Below, piece after piece: positions 1 to 8,061 of a DNA stretch of 64,000 nucleotides. The stretch comes from Enterobacter kobei (GTDB lineage: Bacteria > Pseudomonadota > Gammaproteobacteria > Enterobacterales > Enterobacteriaceae), in the NCBI RefSeq assembly GCF_001729765.1, contig NZ_CP017181.1, forward strand, positions 3,906,001 to 3,970,000, written 5' to 3'. The notes under the pieces were generated by a model. That model did no database searches. It had not been told where the DNA came from and saw only the letters and a program-made list of their open reading frames with translations. The stretch's first letter is position 1. Each line of letters starts with the position of its first letter. Made by a program: the position numbers and the translations under genes.

Positions 1-1
1 G

Positions 2-298
2 GCGACGGAGATCGTGAAGTCGTCGCTCAATCAGGTTGGTGTGAAAAAGAGCCGCGCCTTTAACCGCGCGATTTCCATTATGGGTGTGTCGTTAATTACC
101 TTCGCGGTCTGCTGCATAAACCCGAACGCGATTTCGATGATTTACGCTATCAGCGGCCCGCTTATCGCCATGATTTTGTTTATCATGCCGACGCTGTCGA
201 CGTACCTGATCCCTTCTCTGAAGCCTTACCGCTCCCCTGGCAGCCTGCTGACGCTGATCGTCGGCGTGCTGTGCGTGTCGGTGATGTTTGTTGGCTAA
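2..298 (+). CDS. yqeG: YqeG-type amino acid permease, C-terminal part (cut by window edge)
   Basis: Only the last 98 or so residues are present; the frame is open to the left edge, so the true start lies outside. The residues match what I remember of the C-terminus of E. coli YqeG, an inner-membrane transporter of the hydroxy/aromatic amino acid permease (HAAAP, SdaC/TdcC) family. Shared landmarks are VGVKKSRAFNRA, the CCINPNAISMIYAISGPL helix and the LSTYLIP segment. Three hydrophobic segments are visible. The transported substrate of YqeG is not firmly established; serine, threonine or another small amino acid is the family expectation. In K-12 yqeG also lies in the glyU neighbourhood, which supports the assignment. 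Confidence 0.85.
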   Translation, partial: ATEIVKSSLNQVGVKKSRAFNRAISIMGVSLITFAVCCINPNAISMIYAISGPLIAMILFIMPTLSTYLIPSLKPYRSPGSLLTLIVGVLCVSVMFVG

Positions 299-317
299 TG
301 TTCCCGCCATACATTGT

Positions 318-346
318 GCCGGGTAGCGCTGCGCTTACCCGGCCTA
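318..346. repeat. REP-like palindrome
   Basis: An imperfect inverted repeat (GCCGGGTAGCGC ... GCTTACCCGGC) sits between convergent yqeG and yjdJ. It is of the same family as seven other copies in this window and probably acts as a 3' mRNA stabiliser or transcription boundary for the two converging genes. Confidence 0.75.
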
Positions 347-361
347 CATTCCTACAGAGAA

Positions 362-634
362 TCACGCCCGGATATCGTCATATTCCCGCGTATTATCAAA
401 CTCATGTTTCGCAAACGGACACAGCGGAATAATTTTACGGTTCTCACCGCGCATCTTCTCGACCACTTTCGCCACCAGCTGTTTGCCAACGCCCTGCCCT
501 TTCAGGCTCGGATCGACATCAGTATGCTCAATAATGCTCAGGTGCTCGCCGGTCGGCACGAAGACAATCTCCGCCACCTGATTTCCGTCTGCATCATTCA
601 CGTAAAACTTGTTATGGCCTTCCAGAATATCCAT
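362..634 (-). CDS. yjdJ: YjdJ, small GNAT-like N-acetyltransferase
   Basis: A 90-residue protein matching E. coli YjdJ. It is a compact N-acetyltransferase of the GNAT_2/YjdJ type carrying the acetyl-CoA pyrophosphate-binding pattern GQGVGKQLV in the middle, followed by the [10 protein letters not shown] stretch typical of the family. The acceptor substrate is not known. It lies 10 nt downstream of yjdI and is surely co-transcribed with it. In K-12 the pair sits next to dcuS and lysU, so their position beside yqeG and a citrate-type sensor kinase is a different context. The identity is secure; the function is family-level only. Confidence 0.88.
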   Translation of the reverse strand: MDILEGHNKFYVNDADGNQVAEIVFVPTGEHLSIIEHTDVDPSLKGQGVGKQLVAKVVEKMRGENRKIIPLCPFAKHEFDNTREYDDIRA

Positions 635-644
635 GGTTCCTCGC

Positions 645-875
645 TTATTTTTGGCGATACTTCATCGCACCGCTCGGGCAGGTATCAATTACGCGTACAA
701 CCGTTTCGACGTCCACTTCATCAGGAATAATCCACGGTTTACGTTTCAGATTAAACAGCTTTGCGCTCCCACGCACGCAGTTACCTGAGTGTTTGCAGAT
801 CCCGGTGTTGAAGTACACGTCAATTTTCTCGCCGGTATAGGCCCGGTAACCCGCATCCAGTAGTTCTTTATCCAT
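645..875 (-). CDS. yjdI: YjdI, putative mono-cluster iron-sulfur protein
   Basis: A 76-residue protein matching E. coli YjdI (divergent 4Fe-4S mono-cluster, Fer4_19 family). Cysteines appear in the patterns CKHSGNC and DTCPSGA, spaced as expected for a small ferredoxin-like cluster site. It is the first gene of a yjdI-yjdJ pair and is divergent from the sensor kinase at 1053. No physiological role is established. The intervening 177 bases (876-1052) must hold both promoters; I see no clear operator there. Confidence 0.88.
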   Translation of the reverse strand: MDKELLDAGYRAYTGEKIDVYFNTGICKHSGNCVRGSAKLFNLKRKPWIIPDEVDVETVVRVIDTCPSGAMKYRQK

Positions 876-1052
876 GACATTGCCTCTGTAATTATTCTCG
901 TGCTGAATGAAGCATAGCCTTACGGGATCCCGATGGCTATCACGCTGAAAACGAAAAGCCAGCTCACAACTCTTTTCTTACCGGATTGCGTCCACTATTT
1001 GCACATGTCAGGCTCCATAAATATCCCCTTTTCCAAGGCTAGCGCGGGTTGA

Positions 1053-2693
1053 ATGAAACGCAGACTCTCTTTTCAGGTAAAGCTGTTTTTAGCGCTGGTG
1101 TGCTTCTCCTGCCTGCTGTTAGTGCTGCTGGGTACGATCCTGTTTCATTTTATTGACCGGCAGCTCCATCACGATCTCGGCCAGCGCGCCCGGGTTCAGG
1201 CCAGTGAGATTGCGCTGATGCCGGGTCTGGCGGAAAAGGTGGCGGCCAGAGATATCCCCGGCATCGCCCGGTTAATTCAGCCGCTGCGTGCCGAAAGTGA
1301 CGCCAGCTATATTGTGATTGGCGATACCCACGAGCAGCATCTTTATCATTCGGAATCCCCGGAGCGCATTAATTTACCGATGATCGGCGGTGATAATGCC
1401 GAAGTACTCAAGGGCAAAACCATTATTTCCGTGCGTCAGGGCGGGATTGGGGTTTCGCTGCGCAGCAAAGCGCCCATCTTCAATGCACAGCATCAGGTGA
1501 TTGGCATTGTCTCGGTCGGCTATCTGACTTCGTATATCGCCAACATTAACGCCCGCATTCTCTGGCAGGCCGGTTTATACGGGATTGCCCTTCTGCTGCT
1601 GCTGTTTATTTTCTCTTGGCTGTTTACCCGCAACCTTAAAAAACAGATGTTCAGACTTGAGCCGAAAGATATTGCCCAGCTGGTTTTGCAGCAAAGGGCG
1701 CTGTTAGAAGCCATGTATGAAGGGGTATTTGCCGTCAATGAAGAGAAGCAACTGATTTTAATTAACCGCGCGGCACGAGAAATGCTGGATATTCATCGGA
1801 GTGAAAAAGATCTTATCGGCAAGCCGCTGGACGAGGTTCTGCAAACCTCGCCGGGGTTTTTAACACAGCGCTACGCCTCGGTGAGCAGCGGCCGCCACGA
1901 CCAGATTGCGGTACTTAACCAGCGCGAGGTCATCGTCAACCGCGTGGCGATTGAGGTCGAGCCTGGCGTTGAAAGCGGCTGGGTATACAGCTTTCGCGAC
2001 AAAAACGACATTAATACCCTCAGCAGCCAGCTCAGCCAGATCAAACGCTATGCCGACAACCTGCGCATTATGCGCCACGAACAGCTGAACTGGACCGCGA
2101 CGCTGGTGGGGTTGTTGCAGATGAAACACTATGACGAAGCGATCCGCTATATCCAGGTGCAGTCGGAAGGCGCACAGCGCGTGCTGGACTTCGTGTCGGC
2201 CCATTTTGCCTCTCCGGCCTTATGCGGGCTGCTGCTCGGGAAATATGTCAGCGCACGGGAAAAAGGGGTTGAGCTACAGTTTGATCCCGCATGCCAGCTC
2301 ACCCGCATGCCGTCCCGCCTCAGTGAAACGGAGCTGATGTCCATTATTGGTAATTTGCTGGATAACGCCGTGGATGCGACCCTCACCGCACCGGTCCCCG
2401 CGCCGGTAGAACTCTATATTTCCGATCGCAACCTGGAGCTGCTGATTGAGGTGGCCGACCGGGGCTGCGGGGTGGATGATGCGCTGAAGCCGCATATCTT
2501 TCGACAGGGATTCAGCAGCAAGCCGGACAGTGAAAACGACATTGTGGGTACCGAGCACGGTATCGGCCTGTTTCTGGTGGCAGGCTATATCAACAAAGCG
2601 GGCGGCAGCATTGAGATTGCCGACAATACGCCGCAGGGCACGATTTTCTCTGTATTTATTCCGAATGGGCTAAAGCATGACCCATGCACTTGA
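1053..2693 (+). CDS. CitA/DpiB-family sensor histidine kinase
   Basis: A 546-residue membrane kinase. A transmembrane helix at about 9-31 precedes a periplasmic PAS (CitA-like) domain at about 35-165. A second helix lies at 170-192, a cytoplasmic PAS at about 205-320, and the kinase core follows with phospho-acceptor His342 (RHEQLNW), N box LLDNAVDA and G boxes DRGCGVDD and GTEHGIGL. Sequence and motif order are closer to CitA/DpiB than to DcuS. In the ligand site the citrate-binding His, Arg and Lys are kept (His99, Arg137, Lys139), but the Arg of the CitA R-L-Y-H motif is His96. It overlaps the response regulator by 17 nt and likely controls the ABC importer downstream. The ligand is unknown; a small carboxylate is inferred. 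Confidence 0.85.
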   Translation: MKRRLSFQVKLFLALVCFSCLLLVLLGTILFHFIDRQLHHDLGQRARVQASEIALMPGLAEKVAARDIPGIARLIQPLRAESDASYIVIGDTHEQHLYHSESPERINLPMIGGDNAEVLKGKTIISVRQGGIGVSLRSKAPIFNAQHQVIGIVSVGYLTSYIANINARILWQAGLYGIALLLLLFIFSWLFTRNLKKQMFRLEPKDIAQLVLQQRALLEAMYEGVFAVNEEKQLILINRAAREMLDIHRSEKDLIGKPLDEVLQTSPGFLTQRYASVSSGRHDQIAVLNQREVIVNRVAIEVEPGVESGWVYSFRDKNDINTLSSQLSQIKRYADNLRIMRHEQLNWTATLVGLLQMKHYDEAIRYIQVQSEGAQRVLDFVSAHFASPALCGLLLGKYVSAREKGVELQFDPACQLTRMPSRLSETELMSIIGNLLDNAVDATLTAPVPAPVELYISDRNLELLIEVADRGCGVDDALKPHIFRQGFSSKPDSENDIVGTEHGIGLFLVAGYINKAGGSIEIADNTPQGTIFSVFIPNGLKHDPCT

Positions 2694-3372
2694 TGTTGTG
2701 ATCGTTGAGGATGAGCCGCACCTGGCGGAGCTGCATCGCGAGTATATTGAGCAGAACTTTCATCTGCACGTGGTGGGCATCGCCGCGTCGATTGAGCAGG
2801 CATGCAGCCTGATTCGCCAGCATCAGCCGCGGCTTATTCTGCTGGATAACTATCTTCCGGACGGCAAAGGCGTGGAGTTAATCGACACTCCCCTGCTGAA
2901 AAGCTATGAGTGCTCGGTGATCTTCATCACCGCCGCCAGCGATATGCAGACCTGCAGCCATGCCATGCGCAGCGGCGCGTTTGATTACCTGATTAAACCG
3001 GTCTTTTTCCAGCGCCTGCACGCCTCGCTGGAGCGTTTTATGCGCTTCATCCACACCGTGCAGCAGGTAAAAGTCGTTGATCAGCATGCGCTGGATCGCC
3101 TGTTTAACCTGCCTGCTGCTGAATCCCCGCACACGCCGTCGACGAAGGGCATTGAGCCTCAGACCCTGGAGCGGATCAAACGGCTGTTTGCCGATCGTCC
3201 CGACAGCGCAATGTCGGTGGAGGAGGTCGTGGAAAACGTCGGGGTCAGCAAAACCACGGGGCGTCGCTATCTTGAATACTGCGTGGAGAGTGGGTTAATC
3301 AGCGTCGAAATGCTGTACGGCAATATCGGTCATCCCAGAAGGCTATACCGTAAAGCCCCCGATAAAACGTAA
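2677..3372 (+). CDS. CitB/DcuR-family response regulator
   Basis: A 231-residue regulator with an N-terminal receiver domain: acidic pocket EDE at 11-13, phospho-acceptor Asp57 in LLDNYLPDG, and Lys107 in the LIKPVF motif. The C-terminal winged helix region (about 160-225) carries SVEEVVENVGVSKTTGRRYLEY, as in DpiA, DcuR and CitB. It overlaps the kinase gene by 17 nt, so the two are translationally coupled. Its target is probably the divergent or downstream transport genes; that is inferred from position only. A hairpin (3371-3405) separates it from the binding-protein gene. Confidence 0.85.
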   Translation: MTHALDVVIVEDEPHLAELHREYIEQNFHLHVVGIAASIEQACSLIRQHQPRLILLDNYLPDGKGVELIDTPLLKSYECSVIFITAASDMQTCSHAMRSGAFDYLIKPVFFQRLHASLERFMRFIHTVQQVKVVDQHALDRLFNLPAAESPHTPSTKGIEPQTLERIKRLFADRPDSAMSVEEVVENVGVSKTTGRRYLEYCVESGLISVEMLYGNIGHPRRLYRKAPDKT

Positions 3373-3405
3373 TCCGCGAACATTAGCCAGCAAACGTTCG
3401 CGGAT
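3371..3405. terminator. Inverted repeat after the response regulator gene
   Basis: An 11-bp perfect stem (AATCCGCGAAC / GTTCGCGGATT) with a 13-nt loop begins inside the response-regulator stop region. There is no T-run after it, so it is either a weak or attenuating terminator that sets kinase/regulator output apart from the transporter, or an operator. Which one is not decidable from sequence. Confidence 0.4.
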
Positions 3406-3540
3406 TCTATGGTGTTAATTGCTGAAACGACGGTGACAATCACACTTCGGAATCATCGCCCGCTTCCCCCTATTGTGGGTGGAGGCCGATAGGCTATGTT
3501 GACAATTAGTTCCTCAAATGTAACTAAAAGGTTAACTATA

Positions 3541-4629
3541 ATGTCGAACACATTCCGAATTTCTCTGATTACCGCTACCGTCCTGTTCTCCGCTTCTGCG
3601 CTGTCTGCCCTGCCGCAGGGCTATCCGGCTGAGTATCAAAAGGTTGTCGATGCCGCCACGAAAGAGGGCAAAGTTGTCATCTACTCCACCACCGACACCA
3701 AAGCCGCCGGGCCGCTGATCGAAGGCTTCGAAAAAACGTATCCAGGCATCAAAGTTGAATATAACGACATGAACAGCACGGAACTGTACAACCGTTTTAT
3801 CAGCGAACAGGCCTCCGGTGGCGGGAGCGGTGATGTGGTCTGGAGCTCGTCCATGGACACCGGACTGAAGCTCGCCGCTGACTACGCTATGGAGTACAAA
3901 TCGCCGGAGCAGAGCCAGCTGCCGAAATGGGCGGTCTGGAAAGATAAGGCGTACGGCACCACCTATGAGCCGGTGGTCTTTATCTACAACAAACGCCTGA
4001 TCCCGGCCGGTGACGTGCCGGATTCACACGCCGCGCTGGCGAAGCTGATTGCCAGCCAGACGGATAAATTCAAGAGTAAAGTCACCACCTATGACATTGA
4101 GAAATCGGGTCTTGGTTTTATGCTCTCAGTGCAGGATCACAAGGCCGATCCAAATTACTTTAAAACCCTGGCCGACGTTGCCAAAGGTGGCTTAGCGGTG
4201 CAGTCGTCTACCGGCACCATGATGGAGAGGGTCTCCTCCGGTGAAAACCTGATCGGCTTCAATATCCTTGGTTCTTACGCTGAAGCGCGTGCGAAGAACG
4301 ACCCGTCGCTCGGCATAGCCTATCCAAAAGATTACACCCTGGTGCTGTCGCGCGTGTCGTTCATCAGCCAGCAGGCGCAAAACAGCAATGCGGCAAAACT
4401 GTGGCTGGACTATGTGCTGTCTGAAAAAGGCCAAAGCATCCTGGCAAATCAGGCGGACATTCCATCCATTCGTAACGATATCGAAGGCAAAAACGATATC
4501 GACGGCCTGACCAAAATCCTCGGCAATGCGCTGAAGCCGATCCCGGTTGATGAATCGCTGCTGGAGTATCTGCAGCCGAAGAAACGCCTGGAGTACATCA
4601 AAGAGTGGCGTGCAGCCGCCGCCAAATAA
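3541..4629 (+). CDS. ABC transporter periplasmic substrate-binding protein
   Basis: A 362-residue periplasmic protein. I chose the ATG at 3541 over an in-frame ATG at 3496 because AAAAGG lies 9 nt before it and it begins a classic signal peptide cleaved after about residue 22 (ALSA). The mature part belongs to the extracellular solute-binding family that includes iron-binding FbpA/SfuA, AfuA and phosphonate or polyamine binders. It has the opening VVIYSTTD and the GDVVWSSSMD segment. It is followed by a fused permease and an ATPase. The substrate is unknown: family members carry Fe3+, sugar phosphates, aminoethylphosphonate or thiamine. A citrate-type sensor upstream hints at a carboxylate or a carboxylate complex. 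Confidence 0.8.
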   Translation: MSNTFRISLITATVLFSASALSALPQGYPAEYQKVVDAATKEGKVVIYSTTDTKAAGPLIEGFEKTYPGIKVEYNDMNSTELYNRFISEQASGGGSGDVVWSSSMDTGLKLAADYAMEYKSPEQSQLPKWAVWKDKAYGTTYEPVVFIYNKRLIPAGDVPDSHAALAKLIASQTDKFKSKVTTYDIEKSGLGFMLSVQDHKADPNYFKTLADVAKGGLAVQSSTGTMMERVSSGENLIGFNILGSYAEARAKNDPSLGIAYPKDYTLVLSRVSFISQQAQNSNAAKLWLDYVLSEKGQSILANQADIPSIRNDIEGKNDIDGLTKILGNALKPIPVDESLLEYLQPKKRLEYIKEWRAAAAK

Positions 4630-4715
4630 GCGTCCTGGCGCGGCGGCGTGCGCCGTCGCGCGTCTGTTCATCTGACTGAGTTCATTTTTCCGGGCTGCAA
4701 CACCAGGGATACCCC

Positions 4716-6485
4716 ATGAATACATTACGCAGAAAGTGGCAAAGCCTGCCGCGCGGTATTGTCGTGTTGATAACCGCCCTGGTTATCTATACGCCACTGT
4801 CGTTTATCGTGATACAGAGCTTCCTGTCCGCCCCGTTCTTTTCCCCGGCAAAAGAGTGGAGCCTTGAATCATTTGGTTTTATCTTCACCGACCCTGATTT
4901 CTACAAGGCCCTGAGAAGCGGCTTTCTTCTCGCGTTCGGGCTGGTCATCATTGCCATTCCGCTGGGTGGCGTGCTGGCGTTTCTGATGGTGCGTACCGAT
5001 CTGCCAGGCCGACGCCTGATCGAACCGCTGATCCTGGTCCCGATTTTCGTTTCACCGATGGTGCTGGGTTTTGGCTATGTGGTGGCTGCCGGTCCGGTGG
5101 GCTTCCTGTCCCTGTGGGCACAGGCGCTGATCGGCTTTGTGCCGTGGAACATCTATGACATGTCGAGCATCGTGGTCATTGCCGGCCTGACGCATGTTCC
5201 GCATGCCTATCTCTATATTTCCTCCGCGCTGCGTAGCGTAGGCTCCGATGTGGAAGAAGCCGCGCGCACCGCGGGCGCCTCTCCACTGCAGGTGATGACC
5301 TCCGTCAGCCTGCCGATGGTGCGGCCATCCATCCTGTACGCCATCGTGCTGCTGTTCTTCCTCGGGCTGGAAGTGTTTGGTCTGATGCTGGTACTTGGCG
5401 ATCCGGAAGGCAACATGGTGCTGGCGACCTATCTGTACCAGCTGACGAACAAGCTCGGAACGCCTTCCTATCATCTGATGGCGGCGGTCGCCGTGGTGCT
5501 GATTTGCATCACTATCCCGCTGGTCATGCTCCAGCGTCGCCTGATGCGCACCGCCAACCGCTTTGTTACCATGAAAGGGAAAGCCTCTCAGGCTCGCGCG
5601 TTACCACTGGGTAAATGGCGCTGGGTGGCCGGGGCGGTGGTCGCCTTCTGGCTGACTGTCACCATCGGCGTTCCCCTGCTCGGCGTAGTGCTGCGCGCGT
5701 TCATCTCCAACTGGGGGGTGGGCGTTTCGCTGTGGGATGAGCTTTCGCTGAGTACCTTCCGCACCATCTGGGCGCAGCCTAACCTGCTGCGCGCCATCGT
5801 CAACTCGATGTCGATTGGCGTGATTGGCGGCGCACTGGCCGTCGCGTGCTACCTGTTTGTTGGTATTGCCATGCACCGTAAACCGGACAACACCACGCGG
5901 TTCCTGGATTACAGCGTGCTGGTGCCGCGCGCCGTGCCGGGATTGCTGGCGGGTCTGGCCTTTTTGTGGGTGTTTCTCTTCCTGCCGATGTGGCTGGATA
6001 ACGCCCTGAAATCCGGCTGGCTTTCCGGATTCGTCTGGACCGACTGGATGCGCGAAAACGTCATCGTCTGGCTGCGCTCGCTGCGCAGCACCATTTTCAG
6101 CGTCTGGCTGGCTTATACCGTGGTGTGGATGGCTTACGGACTGAGGCTCATCTCTTCCACGCTGTTGCAGGTGGGGCCGGAGCTTGAAGAGGCGGCACGC
6201 AGCACCGGCGCGACGCGCGGGCAGATCACCCGCCATGTCACCATTCCGCTCTCCCGCTACGGGCTTATCGGCTCATGGCTGCTGATGTTCCTGATCTTTG
6301 AGCGCGAATATTCAACCGGTGTGTACCTGCTCTCCCCCGGCACGGAAACCATCGGCTCGATGCTGGTTTCCCTGTGGGCCGCGGGTGCAATTGATATCGT
6401 GGCGGCGCTCTCTTTCATTAATATCCTGCTGGTCGTGGTAGGTCTGGGCATTGCCCTTCGTTTCGGAGTGAAATTACATGATTGA
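4716..6485 (+). CDS. ABC transporter permease with two fused membrane domains
   Basis: A 589-residue inner-membrane protein with two copies of the binding-protein-dependent permease domain, as in FbpB/SfuB and ThiP. Each half ends with the EAA loop that contacts the ATPase: VEEAARTAGASPLQVM in the first half (about 185-200) and LEEAARSTGATRGQIT in the second (about 490-505). Around twelve hydrophobic segments are visible. It starts 86 nt after the binding-protein gene and overlaps the ATPase gene by 8 nt, so the three genes form one operon. Confidence 0.85.
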   Translation: MNTLRRKWQSLPRGIVVLITALVIYTPLSFIVIQSFLSAPFFSPAKEWSLESFGFIFTDPDFYKALRSGFLLAFGLVIIAIPLGGVLAFLMVRTDLPGRRLIEPLILVPIFVSPMVLGFGYVVAAGPVGFLSLWAQALIGFVPWNIYDMSSIVVIAGLTHVPHAYLYISSALRSVGSDVEEAARTAGASPLQVMTSVSLPMVRPSILYAIVLLFFLGLEVFGLMLVLGDPEGNMVLATYLYQLTNKLGTPSYHLMAAVAVVLICITIPLVMLQRRLMRTANRFVTMKGKASQARALPLGKWRWVAGAVVAFWLTVTIGVPLLGVVLRAFISNWGVGVSLWDELSLSTFRTIWAQPNLLRAIVNSMSIGVIGGALAVACYLFVGIAMHRKPDNTTRFLDYSVLVPRAVPGLLAGLAFLWVFLFLPMWLDNALKSGWLSGFVWTDWMRENVIVWLRSLRSTIFSVWLAYTVVWMAYGLRLISSTLLQVGPELEEAARSTGATRGQITRHVTIPLSRYGLIGSWLLMFLIFEREYSTGVYLLSPGTETIGSMLVSLWAAGAIDIVAALSFINILLVVVGLGIALRFGVKLHD

Positions 6486-7548
6486 ATTAGCGGTTGACGA
6501 TCTGCACTTAACCTACGGCGACAATCCTGTTTTAAAAGGGGTCTCCATGAACCTGAAACGCGGCGAAGTGGTCTCCCTGCTGGGCCCTTCCGGCAGCGGC
6601 AAAACCACCCTGCTGCGCGCCGTCGCGGGTCTGGAAAAACCGACCCAGGGGTCGATTGTCATTGGCCAAAATAAAGTTTATGACGGTACGCCGCGCAGCG
6701 AGGTTCCGGCGGAGGAGCGTAACCTGGGGCTGGTGTTCCAGTCCTACGCCTTGTGGCCGCACAAAACCGTATTTGAAAACGTGGCCTATCCGCTCAAGTT
6801 GCGTAAAGTCCCGGCTAAAGAGATCCAGCAGCGCGTACAGGATGTACTGGACCAGCTGGGTCTCGGCCATCTTGGTAAACGTCATCCGCACCAGCTCTCC
6901 GGCGGGCAGCAGCAGCGCGTGGCGATTGGCCGGGCGCTGGTCTATAACCCGCCGGTGATTTTGCTGGACGAGCCGCTGTCCAACCTCGACGCCAAACTGC
7001 GCGAAGAGGCCCGCGTATTTCTGCGCGAGCTGATCATTAAGCTCGGGTTATCTGCGCTGATGGTAACGCACGACCAGAACGAAGCGATGTCGATTTCCGA
7101 CCGCATCCTGCTGCTCAACAACGGTAAAATCGAGCAACAGGGTACACCGCAGGAGATGTACGGTTCGCCGAAAACGCTTTTTACGGCCGAGTTTATGGGC
7201 AGTAATAACCGCCTGCATGGCAAAATCACCGAAGTACGCGACGGCAAAGCACGCATTGAAGGAAAAGACTGGGTGCTCTGGGGCCAGGCGGGTGAAGGGG
7301 TACAGAGCGGTAATGAGGCTACGGCGGTGATCCGCGTCGAGCGCGTGGCGGTGGTCGAGGGGCCGGGGGAAAATCAGCTTGCGCTGCCGCTCCTCACCAG
7401 CATGTATCTTGGCGACCGCTGGGAGTACCTGTTCCGCACGGCGGGGGATGATTATGTGATCCGCGCTTACGGGAATGAGCTTCGCGACCCGCAGCATTGT
7501 CATCTATCGCTGCCAGAGAAGCATGTCTGGATATTCCCGAAAAACTAG
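6478..7548 (+). CDS. ABC transporter ATP-binding protein (FbpC/PotA type)
   Basis: A 356-residue ATPase with Walker A GPSGSGKTT (about 36-44), Q-loop VFQSYALWPH, signature LSGGQQQRVAIGRAL, Walker B VILLDEPLSNLD and the switch His in MVTHDQ. A C-terminal TOBE-like beta domain (about 240-356) follows, as in FbpC, PotA and MalK. It energises the fused permease encoded just upstream, whose stop overlaps this start. A strong inverted repeat follows the gene. No substrate can be read from this subunit. Confidence 0.88.
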   Translation: MIELAVDDLHLTYGDNPVLKGVSMNLKRGEVVSLLGPSGSGKTTLLRAVAGLEKPTQGSIVIGQNKVYDGTPRSEVPAEERNLGLVFQSYALWPHKTVFENVAYPLKLRKVPAKEIQQRVQDVLDQLGLGHLGKRHPHQLSGGQQQRVAIGRALVYNPPVILLDEPLSNLDAKLREEARVFLRELIIKLGLSALMVTHDQNEAMSISDRILLLNNGKIEQQGTPQEMYGSPKTLFTAEFMGSNNRLHGKITEVRDGKARIEGKDWVLWGQAGEGVQSGNEATAVIRVERVAVVEGPGENQLALPLLTSMYLGDRWEYLFRTAGDDYVIRAYGNELRDPQHCHLSLPEKHVWIFPKN

Positions 7549-7553
7549 AGAAA

Positions 7554-7593
7554 TCGGCCTGCCATTCAGTGGCTAAACGGGATGGCAGGCCGA
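7554..7593. terminator. Terminator hairpin between converging ABC and ars operons
   Basis: A 12-bp perfect stem (TCGGCCTGCCAT / ATGGCAGGCCGA) with a 16-nt loop. On the minus strand it is followed by a U-rich stretch, so it fits best as the terminator of the ars operon read from the right. It probably also stops the plus-strand ABC operon. Confidence 0.65.
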
Positions 7594-7623
7594 CACTCAA
7601 AGCGCGAATGCGCTCCGCCATAC

Positions 7624-8049
7624 TTATTTCAATCGTTTACCTGTTTCATCAACGACCTTCTCGCCGTCTTCCTTCGCGAAAGCCGCTTTCTGCGCATCCG
7701 GAAGAATATCCAGAACCACTTCTGAAGGACGGCACAGTTTGGTTCCCAGCGGTGTCACGACAATAGGCCGGTTAATCAGGATCGGATGCTGCAGCATAAA
7801 GTCGATTAACCGATCGTCAGTAAACTTATCTTCCGCCAGCCCCAGTTCTTCATAAGGCTCGACATTTTTACGCAGCAGCGCACGTACCGTGATCCCCATA
7901 TCTGCAATAAGTTTGACCAGTTCATCGCGAGACGGCGGATTCTCCAGGTAATGAATGACGGTCGGTTCATTTCCGCTGTTGCGGATCATCTCCAGCGTAT
8001 TACGCGACGTACCGCAGGCCGGGTTGTGATAAATAGTGATGTTGCTCAT
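7624..8049 (-). CDS. arsC: Arsenate reductase (glutaredoxin-coupled)
   Basis: A 141-residue protein of the R773 plasmid ArsC type, the same length as that enzyme. It reduces arsenate to arsenite with glutathione and glutaredoxin in the cytoplasm. The catalytic Cys12 lies in the NPACGTSRNT motif, and the arginine-rich anion-site segments (PSRDEL, INRPIV, CRPSE) are present. It is the last gene of arsRDABC, 12 nt after arsB. Its product arsenite is handed to the ArsD/ArsA/ArsB efflux system. Confidence 0.95.
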   Translation of the reverse strand: MSNITIYHNPACGTSRNTLEMIRNSGNEPTVIHYLENPPSRDELVKLIADMGITVRALLRKNVEPYEELGLAEDKFTDDRLIDFMLQHPILINRPIVVTPLGTKLCRPSEVVLDILPDAQKAAFAKEDGEKVVDETGKRLK

Positions 8050-8061
8050 AACAGTATCTCA

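Noticed and set aside
1053..3372. Kinase/regulator pair as dcuS-dcuR because yjdI and yjdJ are adjacent
   Set aside because: The residues around the phospho-His (RHEQLNW) and the sensor pocket fit CitA/DpiB better than DcuS, and no dcuB is present.
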